Assembly (NCBI GenBank): GCA_002317475.1
Contig: DCIS01000057.1
Coordinates: forward strand, 1 to 14,321
Direction: 5' to 3'
DNA from: Prevotellaceae bacterium UBA1720
GTDB lineage: Bacteria > Bacteroidota > Bacteroidia > Bacteroidales > Bacteroidaceae
DNA length: 14,321 nt
Part shown: in pieces, positions 8,229 through 14,321 of the stretch
How the letters are laid out: every line of letters begins with the position of its first letter
Position numbering within the stretch: position 1 is the stretch's first letter
Translations under genes and position numbers: made by a program
The notes under the pieces: generated by a model
Databases searched by the model: none
Told to the model about the DNA's origin: nothing
What the model saw: only the letters and a program-made list of their open reading frames with translations

Positions 8229-10481
8229 ATGAAAAGAAAATCAATAATTGCCCTGATCCTTGGATGCATCGGCCTGGGTACCCTCACTACCTCATGTGAG
8301 GATATGCTCTCTCCCGATAGTGAGCGCCACTCATACGTAGTGGCACAGGATACCTTGTATTCTTACTGGGGTATTCTCCGCTCTCTGCAAAATGTAGGCG
8401 AGCGTTATGTCGTACTGGGCGAATGTCGTGGTGACCTCGTCTCAGGTACCGCCTACCTCAGCGACAGTATCAACAACATCCTCAACTTTGACATGGAGCG
8501 TGCCACAGATGGTAGTTGCCGCTACCTCCAGGCCAGTGATTACTACCATATCGTCAACAGTTGTAATGCCTACATGGCCAATTGCGACACCCTGAGAAAG
8601 ACCGGCACACTTAAACCATACATGACCAAGGAGTATGCACAGGTATGTGCTATCCGTGCTTGGGTTTACCTACAGTTGGTACAGGTTTACGGCGAGGTAC
8701 CCTTCTACACCAAGCCTATGCTTACCACTGACGAGATCAACAACTTCATGGCAGATCCCAGTCACCAGAAGGTCAATGCCGACAACTTGGCCGACCTCCT
8801 CTGTGATGAGTTGGAGAATCTGTATGTCATCGAACAGACCTATGGTTTCCCACAATACGACTCTTACGGTCAGACCACAACGGTATGCCACAGTCAGAAG
8901 TGCATGATTCCCATTGCCGTCATACTGGGCGACCTCTACCTTACCAAGGGTGACAAGGCCAGTTGTGAGAAGGCTGCACAGTGGTATTACAACTACTTCT
9001 CTCCCAAGAACGAGAAGAATGCAGGTGGACCATTACCTACAAGCTACTACAGTTATGGATTCATGGGTGAAGGAATGGATAAAGCCGAATACACCAACAA
9101 AGGTACTCCATGGACAGAAAAGTCAGAGTGGAAGAAGGCAGAAGAGGCTATCACCGCTATCCCCTCTAGTACCAACAAACTGTGGGGTACAGTACAGCGT
9201 GGCGTCAACGACCTGTTCGGTTTCACCAGTGAGATCAGTGTCAGTGGCGATACAGTCTCTGCAGCCTCTGTTCGCCTCACAGCAAAGTACGATGCCAAGC
9301 AGCTTCGTGCCAGCGATGGATACTTTGCACAGTGCAAGGCAGTACCTTATGAGTACTACATTGCAGCTAATGCAGATGGTGTAAACTCATCTGACAACAC
9401 CTTGGCCATTGATACTGAAGTTGGTGATGCTCGTCGTTCATGGGTACGCGAATTCGATGTCAACTATGGCAATGGTTTGACCAACAAGGAGTATTTCGTT
9501 ACCAAGCAGAACCCCAACGGACAGTTCACAACCGTCTTCCCTATGATTTATCGCAAGTCGATGGTTTGGTTGCGTTATGCTGAGGCACTCAACCGTGCAG
9601 GCTATCCCAGCTATGCATTTGCTATTCTGAAGAATGGTCTCTGCAACAACGACCAGTGGTTGCCTGATGCAGATGAAACACACTATGCAATCAAGGATAC
9701 CCTCTACTATTCTGCTATCGTAAAATTCGATTTGACTGACAACACCACTCGTCAGGACACCATTTACAAGGAGTTTTCTCACAAGGCTGATTTCGAGGCA
9801 TACATGGCACAGTACATTGCTGACGAAGAGGCAAAGGGCAACATCGCAAGTTACACAACTCCCGATTACTACTATGGAGCCGAGACCTTGCAGAACTATC
9901 CTGATGAGAATCTCACCAACAATGTTGTCTGCAACTACATCAGTCTGCAAGAGCGTCAGAAGAGCGAAGGTGTTGACTTCTTGAACTTCAAGACCAGCAA
10001 CTTCTTCTCTACCAGTGGTACACATGACATCATCTATCGTATCTCCAGCACCTCTTCCAATGTCATCAACTACAGCTACAGCAGTTCAACAACTGATAGC
10101 TACATCACCACTGGTATTCACTATCATGGTGCTGGTTTGTTGAAGTATGACGAGAAGCGCAGTGTCTACAACTACGTTGACAAGATCATCGAGGTGGCAG
10201 CGAAGAACTACGGCAAGACCATCGACAAGGAAGAGATCTATGACGAGGCAAATCTTGCTCTCGTACAGGATTGCATCGAGGACCTCATCGTTGATGAAGA
10301 GGCCATGGAACTTGCCTTCGAGGGCACTCGCTTCTTTGACCTGATGCGTGTAGCTCATCGTCGTGGTGATGCTAATTATCTGGCTGAGCGCGTTTCAAAG
10401 CGTGACGGACAGAAAGACAACAGCCTCTACAGCAAGTTGATGAATACCAAGAACTGGTACTTCCCCTTGCCACAGAGATAG
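8229..10481 (+). CDS. SusD/RagB family glycan-binding lipoprotein
   Basis: The protein has 750 residues, long for a SusD protein (often 500-650). The lipoprotein signal ends at LTTSC, so Cys23 would be lipidated, followed by EDMLSPDSE (acidic). The family core RAWVYLQLVQVYGEVPFY (143-160) carries the helix and Y-G-x-V-P motif of the TPR-like fold. The C-terminal signature LAFEGTRFFDLMR ends at 706, and the protein ends with NWYFPLPQR. It would sit on the SusC transporter encoded just upstream and hand it oligosaccharides. The extra length lies mostly in the region of about 440-640, which is rich in Ser, Thr, Asn and Tyr; binding-site loops are often inserted there, but that is inference. The ATG at 8229 follows an A-rich leader (AAAACAAAACAACA), usual in Bacteroidetes. 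A terminator follows 49 bases after the stop, so this is the last gene of its transcript. Confidence 0.95.
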   Translation: MKRKSIIALILGCIGLGTLTTSCEDMLSPDSERHSYVVAQDTLYSYWGILRSLQNVGERYVVLGECRGDLVSGTAYLSDSINNILNFDMERATDGSCRYLQASDYYHIVNSCNAYMANCDTLRKTGTLKPYMTKEYAQVCAIRAWVYLQLVQVYGEVPFYTKPMLTTDEINNFMADPSHQKVNADNLADLLCDELENLYVIEQTYGFPQYDSYGQTTTVCHSQKCMIPIAVILGDLYLTKGDKASCEKAAQWYYNYFSPKNEKNAGGPLPTSYYSYGFMGEGMDKAEYTNKGTPWTEKSEWKKAEEAITAIPSSTNKLWGTVQRGVNDLFGFTSEISVSGDTVSAASVRLTAKYDAKQLRASDGYFAQCKAVPYEYYIAANADGVNSSDNTLAIDTEVGDARRSWVREFDVNYGNGLTNKEYFVTKQNPNGQFTTVFPMIYRKSMVWLRYAEALNRAGYPSYAFAILKNGLCNNDQWLPDADETHYAIKDTLYYSAIVKFDLTDNTTRQDTIYKEFSHKADFEAYMAQYIADEEAKGNIASYTTPDYYYGAETLQNYPDENLTNNVVCNYISLQERQKSEGVDFLNFKTSNFFSTSGTHDIIYRISSTSSNVINYSYSSSTTDSYITTGIHYHGAGLLKYDEKRSVYNYVDKIIEVAAKNYGKTIDKEEIYDEANLALVQDCIEDLIVDEEAMELAFEGTRFFDLMRVAHRRGDANYLAERVSKRDGQKDNSLYSKLMNTKNWYFPLPQR

Positions 10482-10491
10482 AAGGATAATA

Positions 10492-10508
10492 ATGGGAGTT
10501 AATCCCAT
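10492..10508 (+). other. Small hairpin after the SusD stop
   Basis: ATGGGA and TCCCAT pair over 6 bp around the loop GTTAA. It lies 10 bases after the SusD stop and 23 before the intrinsic terminator. It has no T-run of its own. It may protect the mRNA 3' end, or be chance. Confidence 0.35.
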
Positions 10509-10530
10509 AAAACCTATAACAATTCCTACA

Positions 10531-10566
10531 AGTGGGCGAGTTCTCTCGTCCACTTTTTGTTTTTTT
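10531..10566 (+). terminator. Rho-independent terminator ending the transport block
   Basis: A 10-bp stem (AGTGGGCGAG with CTCGTCCACT, nine Watson-Crick pairs and one G-U) closes a TTCT loop and is followed by a T-rich tail (four T, G, seven T) at 10555-10566. This is a textbook intrinsic terminator. It separates the SusC/SusD/FAS1 block from the enzyme block. The tail also contains the likely -33 element of the next promoter. Confidence 0.9.
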
Positions 10567-10587
10567 CAAAGAATTGATGTATCTTTG
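10556..10587 (+). promoter_or_regulatory. Bacteroidetes-type promoter for the enzyme block
   Basis: TTTG at 10556-10559 and TATCTTTG at 10580-10587 match the -33 (TTTG) and -7 (TAnnTTTG) elements used by the Bacteroidetes primary sigma factor, with 20 bases between them, in the accepted range. Transcription would start near 10591-10594, giving a leader of about 36-39 bases before the GH43 start at 10630. The leader is AT-rich (AAATTACAAATTAAATA), as expected for Bacteroidetes translation starts. No comparable element was found in the other gene gaps. Confidence 0.72.
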
Positions 10588-10629
10588 CAAAGCACAAATC
10601 AACAAATTACAAATTAAATACACCCAACC

Positions 10630-11991
10630 ATGAAAATTAAAAGCAAAATTCTTTTGGGCGTTCTTGCCCTTTCATCTCTGACAGCTAAGTCACAGAATCC
10701 TATCATTGGTACTTTCTACACGCCCGACCCTGCACCATACGCACATGGTGACAAGGTCTACCTCTTCGTAGACCATGACGAGGAAAACTCTACCAACTTC
10801 CACATGAAGGACTGGTTGCTCTTCAGCACTGAGGATATGGTCAACTGGACCTACATGGGTACTCCTGTCAGCACCGAGACCTTTGCATGGGCTCAGCATG
10901 GCAACAAGGCTTGGGCTGCACAGGCTGTTGAGTATAAGGGTAAATGGTACTGGTATGTCTGCTGCAACAAGGCAGATGGTGGTGATGCACTGGCAGTTGC
11001 TGTTGCTGATCGTCCCGAAGGTCCTTGGAAGGATGCTATCGGTGGTCCTTTGGCTGTAGGTTTTGGCTATATCGACCCAACAGTCTTCATTGACGAGGAT
11101 GGTACGCCATACCTCTTCTGGGGAAACAAGGGTTTCTGGTATGGCAAGCTCAACGAGGACATGATCTCCTTTGCTGATGGTTACAAACAAGTTCCTGGTT
11201 ATACTGATCCCAAGTGTTTTGGCGAACTGCAGTCTAAGATGGACTGGAGTATAGGAAAGAATCGCATGATGACCCAGTTTGAGGAGGCTCCTTGGATTAC
11301 CAAGCGTAATGGCATCTACTACGCCGTCTATGCAGCAGGTGGTGTTCCCGAGCACATGGCCTACTCCACTGCTCCTACCATTGATGGACCATGGACTTAC
11401 AAGGGTCGATTCATGGATGAAGCAGAAAACAGTTTTACCATCCATGGTGGTAACATCAATTTCAAGGGTCAGGACTATATGTTCTACCACAACGGTCTTC
11501 TTCCCGGTGGTGGAGGTTTCTGCCGTTCAACAGCTATCGAGGAGTTCAAATTCAACGAGGATGGTTCATTCCCTCACATTCCCTTTACCAGAGAGGGTGT
11601 GAAGCCCGTAGGCAAGATCAATCCTTTCAAACGTGTGGAAGCAGAGACCATGTCACAATGCTCAGGTGTCAAACTTGACCACGAGGCCATGGCTCCCCAC
11701 TACGTTACACAGATTCACGAAGGTGACTGGATACGTGTTCGTTGCGTTGATTTCCAGAAGGGTGCCAAATCATTGCAGGCAGCTGTTGGAGCACTGAAGA
11801 ACGCTGGTTCCGTTGATTACTATCTGGACAACATGGATGGTACTCCTATAGCAACCTTAAGCTTCACTTCAAACAACGAGACAAAGAGCATCAAGCTAAA
11901 CAAGAAAGTCGTTAAGGGTATGCATGATGTCTACCTGCGATTCCGTGGTGCCGGTGATCTCTTTGACATGGACTGGTGGCAGGTGAAGTAA
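10630..11991 (+). CDS. Secreted GH43 glycoside hydrolase with C-terminal CBM6-like domain
   Basis: The protein has 453 residues. A signal peptide covers about residues 1-21 (cleavage likely in TAKSQ); no lipobox is seen, so it is periplasmic or secreted. The GH43 five-bladed propeller fills about 22-330. The three catalytic acids are visible: Asp33 in YTPDPAPY (base), Asp149 in YIDPTVF (pKa modulator) and Glu219 in FEEAPW (acid). His272 in TIHGGNI is the conserved histidine of the family. A CBM6-like beta-sandwich follows at about 333-453 (KRVEAET, then EGDWIRVRCVDF, ending FDMDWWQVK), probably binding xylan-like chains. GH43 enzymes of this layout are usually alpha-L-arabinofuranosidases or beta-xylosidases on arabinoxylan or arabinan; which one cannot be decided here. 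It is the first gene after the promoter at 10556-10587 and likely leads an enzyme operon. Confidence 0.93.
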   Translation: MKIKSKILLGVLALSSLTAKSQNPIIGTFYTPDPAPYAHGDKVYLFVDHDEENSTNFHMKDWLLFSTEDMVNWTYMGTPVSTETFAWAQHGNKAWAAQAVEYKGKWYWYVCCNKADGGDALAVAVADRPEGPWKDAIGGPLAVGFGYIDPTVFIDEDGTPYLFWGNKGFWYGKLNEDMISFADGYKQVPGYTDPKCFGELQSKMDWSIGKNRMMTQFEEAPWITKRNGIYYAVYAAGGVPEHMAYSTAPTIDGPWTYKGRFMDEAENSFTIHGGNINFKGQDYMFYHNGLLPGGGGFCRSTAIEEFKFNEDGSFPHIPFTREGVKPVGKINPFKRVEAETMSQCSGVKLDHEAMAPHYVTQIHEGDWIRVRCVDFQKGAKSLQAAVGALKNAGSVDYYLDNMDGTPIATLSFTSNNETKSIKLNKKVVKGMHDVYLRFRGAGDLFDMDWWQVK

Positions 11992-11993
11992 AG

Positions 11994-12038
11994 CCTAGGA
12001 GAACCTAGGGAGTCCTAGGAAAACCTAGGAAATCCTAG
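11994..12038 (+). repeat. 10-bp-period array of CCTAGG palindromes
   Basis: CCTAGG occurs at 11994, 12004, 12014 and 12024, exactly 10 bases apart, with a fifth degenerate copy (CCTAG) at 12034. CCTAGG is self-complementary, so any two neighbours can pair as a hairpin; the best is TCCTAGG-AAAA-CCTAGGA at 12013-12030 with a 7-bp stem. The array starts 2 bases after the GH43 stop and ends 26 bases before the next start. Each unit also contains TAG, giving back-up stops. Function unknown. Confidence 0.8.
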
Positions 12039-12064
12039 CCACCCTACCTAAACATCAAAACAGC

Positions 12065-13468
12065 ATGAAAAGGATATTGCTTTTTGCATCAGTGATAGCA
12101 TGCATCACAGCATCTTTTGCTGCACACAAGACAGAGTTGAAACCACGCTTGGTAGTGATGACGGATATCGGTCCTGCTGACGTAGAGCCCGATGACAATG
12201 AGTCTACCGTACGTTTGTTGTCCTATGCAGACCGTTTCGAGATTGAGGCTATCTGCACCACCATTGGTTGGAACTGCGACCCCTACCCTGCCGAGTGGGC
12301 CAAGTATCTGTATGCTGTGGTTGATGCCTATGCTACGGATGTACACAACCTCATGAAACGCTCCAACCAGAAGGGCTTCAGTCCCCTTCAGAATGAGCAG
12401 TCCAAACCTCAACCATTAGGTTATTGGCCCAGCGTGGATTACATCCGCAGTCGTTGTTTTAAAGGCAGCGTACGAGCAGGTATCGGAGTCATTGGCGAAG
12501 GCAACGATTCAGAGGGCAGCAACATGCTCATTCAGTTGGCCGAGGAGGATGATCCACGTCCCATCTGGGTAACCTCATGGGGTGGTTCGAATACCTTGGC
12601 ACAAGCCATTTGGCGCTACCAGCAGACACATACCCCAGACGAAGTAAAGACCTTCTTACGTAAGTTCCGTATCTACACCATCACTGATCAGGACATGCAG
12701 TGGTCCATGCGAATGAATCGTGCCTATAGTTCACACCAGTGGATGAGGCGTGAGTTCCAGGACGATCTGCTCTTCATCTGGGATGAGTCTGCTTGGCTCA
12801 ACCAGAACGATTTAGGTAAGCAGAACTGGGACAAATACGCACGTCAAATCCAGGGAAAGGGCGCCATGGGTAAGGTCTACCCCACCTACAAATGGGGCGT
12901 GGAGGGTGACACACCCAGTTTCCTGCACCTCATGCCCAACGGACTTAACAATCCCGACGATCCCACACAGGTCGGTTGGGGAGGCTATCACAAGTTTGGA
13001 CTTTGTCCCGACAGTCTAACCTATGCCTGGACTAATTGGCAGCAACCCATGAAGGATGCATCCGACACGTACGAGAAGCATTTCTACCCTGATGAATACA
13101 ATGACTTCGCGGCACGTATGGAATGGGCTGACAAGGGTACAGGTAACAAAAACCCTGTGGTTATCGTCAATGGACAGCGTGGCATTGCCCCCATCACCAT
13201 GAAGGCAAAGGCAGGCCAGACACTCAAGCTCAACGCGTCCAAATCCTTTGACCCTGATACTGATGCCCTCCATTTCCGTTGGTGGCAGCAACCTGAGGCA
13301 GGTACTTACAGCAAGGCTCTTTCTATCAACGGCTCAGACCAAACCGTTGCCAGCATCCAAATACCCAATGATGCCAAGGGACAGACTCTCCACGTCATCT
13401 GTGAGGTGCATGACAATGGTCCTTTCAAACTTGTGTCCTATCGTCGTATCATCATCAATGTACAATAG
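12065..13468 (+). CDS. Secreted Sde182-type (DUF1593) nucleoside-hydrolase-like protein
   Basis: The protein has 467 residues. A signal peptide ends near Ala19-Ala20 (ASFAA) with no lipobox. Residues about 26-350 form a nucleoside-hydrolase-like domain of the DUF1593 family, named after Saccharophagus degradans Sde182. The N-terminal motif VMTDIGPADVEPDDNES (31-47) is its version of the Asp-rich calcium and ribose site, with Asp34, Asp43 and Asp44 kept. IWVTSWGGSNTLAQAIW (167-183) is a second family block. Residues about 362-467 form an Ig/PKD-like C-terminal domain (NASKSFDPDTDALHFRWWQQ). Members of this family are found in polysaccharide-degradation clusters and some are labelled cellulose-binding, but no reaction is firmly established that I know of. 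Here it sits between GH43 and GH2 genes with no promoter or terminator visible, so it is likely part of their operon. A glycan-linked role is inference. Confidence 0.88.
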   Translation: MKRILLFASVIACITASFAAHKTELKPRLVVMTDIGPADVEPDDNESTVRLLSYADRFEIEAICTTIGWNCDPYPAEWAKYLYAVVDAYATDVHNLMKRSNQKGFSPLQNEQSKPQPLGYWPSVDYIRSRCFKGSVRAGIGVIGEGNDSEGSNMLIQLAEEDDPRPIWVTSWGGSNTLAQAIWRYQQTHTPDEVKTFLRKFRIYTITDQDMQWSMRMNRAYSSHQWMRREFQDDLLFIWDESAWLNQNDLGKQNWDKYARQIQGKGAMGKVYPTYKWGVEGDTPSFLHLMPNGLNNPDDPTQVGWGGYHKFGLCPDSLTYAWTNWQQPMKDASDTYEKHFYPDEYNDFAARMEWADKGTGNKNPVVIVNGQRGIAPITMKAKAGQTLKLNASKSFDPDTDALHFRWWQQPEAGTYSKALSINGSDQTVASIQIPNDAKGQTLHVICEVHDNGPFKLVSYRRIIINVQ

Positions 13469-13534
13469 AGTCAACGAGTCAACGAGTCAACGAGTCTACG
13501 AGACAACGAGTCTACGAGACAACGAGTCTACGAG
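13468..13534 (+). repeat. 8-bp tandem repeat overlapping the stop codon
   Basis: Eight consecutive octamers fill 13468-13531: GAGTCAAC three times, then GAGTCTAC and GAGACAAC alternating to the end, followed by a partial GAG. The last five show a 16-bp higher-order unit (GAGTCTACGAGACAAC), so the array probably grew by slippage in at least two steps. The first base of the first unit is the last base of the TAG stop of the upstream gene. The octamer has no stop in any forward frame, so read-through would add 23 codons before TAA at 13538. It ends about 20 bases before the GH2 start. Confidence 0.9.
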
Positions 13535-13551
13535 TTCTAACCTAATAAATT

Positions 13552-14321
13552 ATGCGCAAAAAAGCACTTTTTATCGCATTAGCCCTCTGCGGTCTTATTC
13601 AAGCACAGTCAATCAAGCAGAACTTCGACTTTGGTTGGAAGTTTTGCGAACAGGATGTTACCAATGCCCAGAATCCCACGTTGGATGACAATAGTTGGCA
13701 GTCTGTGGTCCTTCCACACGACTGGGACATCTATCATGCTCCAGCCCTCGATGCCCCCTCAGGCAATGATGGTGGTTACTACCCTGGTGGTATAGGCTGG
13801 TATCGCAAGACGTTCACTGCTCCTACCCTCAAGGCAGGCAGTCGTTGTGTCCTGCACTTCGAGGGTGTCTATCAGCGCAGCAAGGTCTATGTCAATGGTC
13901 AGGAGGCAGGTGGTCACAACTATGGCTACACCCCCTTCTCGCTCGACATCACCTCGCTACTCAAGGCTGAAGGTCCCAACACCGTGGCCGTACGTGTGGA
14001 CAACTCTCAGCAGCCCAACTGTCGATGGTACAGTGGTTCTGGCATCACACGTCACGTATGGCTCGAGGTCTATGAGCAGGGTGTGAAGGACGATCCCAAG
14101 AAACTCTTCCTGCGCACCGAGAAGATAGAAGGTATCAGCGCTGATGGCAAGACTGCCAAACGTGCCACCCTGCGAATCTCCTACGAAGGTCAGCCCGATG
14201 AGGTTCGCACCTTCGACAACGTACAACTTTGGTCACCCACCCAACCTGCACGCTATGACATTAAGGTAGGTGCTCTTAATGTGAAGTACGGTTTCCGCAC
14301 CTTCACATACGATGCTCAGGA
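13552..14321 (+). CDS. Secreted GH2 family beta-glycosidase (beta-galactosidase-like), N-terminal part
   Basis: The gene runs off the window end; 256 codons are present. I took the ATG at 13552, which gives a clear signal peptide (MRKKALFIALALCGLIQAQS, cleavage near IQA); an overlapping open frame at 13248-13688 is a shadow. Residues about 20-175 are the GH2 sugar-binding jelly-roll: VVLPHDWDI, GGIGWYRKTF, FEGVYQRSKVYVNGQEAGG and RWYSGSGITRHVWL, all characteristic. An Ig-like second domain follows and ends in QLWSPTQPARY and FRTFTYD. This second domain looks shorter than usual (about 60 residues between HVWL and LWSP, where about 90 is common). The catalytic TIM barrel lies beyond the window, so the substrate (galactoside, mannoside, glucuronide or other) cannot be set, although the jelly-roll resembles Bacteroidetes beta-galactosidase-type GH2. 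It is probably the third gene of the enzyme operon. Confidence 0.92.
   Translation, partial: MRKKALFIALALCGLIQAQSIKQNFDFGWKFCEQDVTNAQNPTLDDNSWQSVVLPHDWDIYHAPALDAPSGNDGGYYPGGIGWYRKTFTAPTLKAGSRCVLHFEGVYQRSKVYVNGQEAGGHNYGYTPFSLDITSLLKAEGPNTVAVRVDNSQQPNCRWYSGSGITRHVWLEVYEQGVKDDPKKLFLRTEKIEGISADGKTAKRATLRISYEGQPDEVRTFDNVQLWSPTQPARYDIKVGALNVKYGFRTFTYDAQ

Noticed and set aside
9438..10025. 195-codon open frame on the minus strand
   Set aside because: It is antisense to SusD, is Val/Ile/Leu-rich as expected of a reverse-frame translation, and has no recognisable motif or promoter.
10690..11490. 266-codon open frame on the minus strand
   Set aside because: It lies wholly inside the GH43 gene, whose catalytic residues and domains are intact, and its translation shows no domain or signal peptide. 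It follows from the codon bias of the real gene.
13468..13534. CRISPR array
   Set aside because: Units are 8 bp and contiguous, with no unique spacers of 25-40 bp and no cas genes nearby.
13248..13688. 146-codon plus-strand frame crossing the octamer array
   Set aside because: It overlaps the Sde182-like C terminus and the GH2 start in another frame. It stays open only because the octamer has no stop in any forward frame; the NEST/RVYE-type repeats it encodes are a by-product.

Overview
The window looks like part of a polysaccharide utilization locus (PUL) from a Bacteroidales bacterium, most likely Prevotellaceae. The reasons are paired SusC/SusD genes, several outer-membrane lipoproteins with acidic residues after the lipobox cysteine, A-rich gene leaders, and one promoter of the Bacteroidetes type (TTTG / TAnnTTTG) instead of a sigma70 -35/-10 promoter. 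The genus is inferred. All genes lie on the + strand and the region is densely packed.

Layout. (1) 1-312 is the C-terminal end of a SusD-like protein whose start lies before the window. (2) 327-2540 and 2635-4638 encode two large lipoproteins, each with two fasciclin (FAS1)-like domains followed by a C-terminal beta-rich module that resembles a carbohydrate-binding domain. (3) 4672-8163 is a SusC/RagA TonB-dependent transporter and 8229-10481 is its SusD partner. A strong intrinsic terminator at 10531-10566 closes this transport and binding block. (4) A new promoter embedded in and just after the terminator tail (10556-10587) starts a degradation block: a secreted GH43 arabinofuranosidase/xylosidase-type enzyme with a CBM6-like domain (10630-11991), a secreted nucleoside-hydrolase-like Sde182/DUF1593 protein (12065-13468), and the start of a secreted GH2 beta-glycosidase (13552 to the window end).

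How the parts would work together (inference from the families): the FAS1 lipoproteins and SusD capture a plant cell-wall glycan at the surface, SusC imports oligosaccharides, and GH43, GH2 and possibly the Sde182-like protein trim side chains. GH43 plus GH2 fits arabinose-, xylose- or galactose-decorated hemicellulose or pectin. The exact substrate cannot be read from the sequence.

The least explained part is non-coding. Three gene junctions (8164-8228, 11992-12064, 13469-13551) each hold a different short tandem repeat with a period of 9, 10 or 8 bp. Each begins at or within about 12 bases of the upstream stop codon and ends 20-26 bases before the next start codon. The unit sequences are unrelated but the placement is the same.
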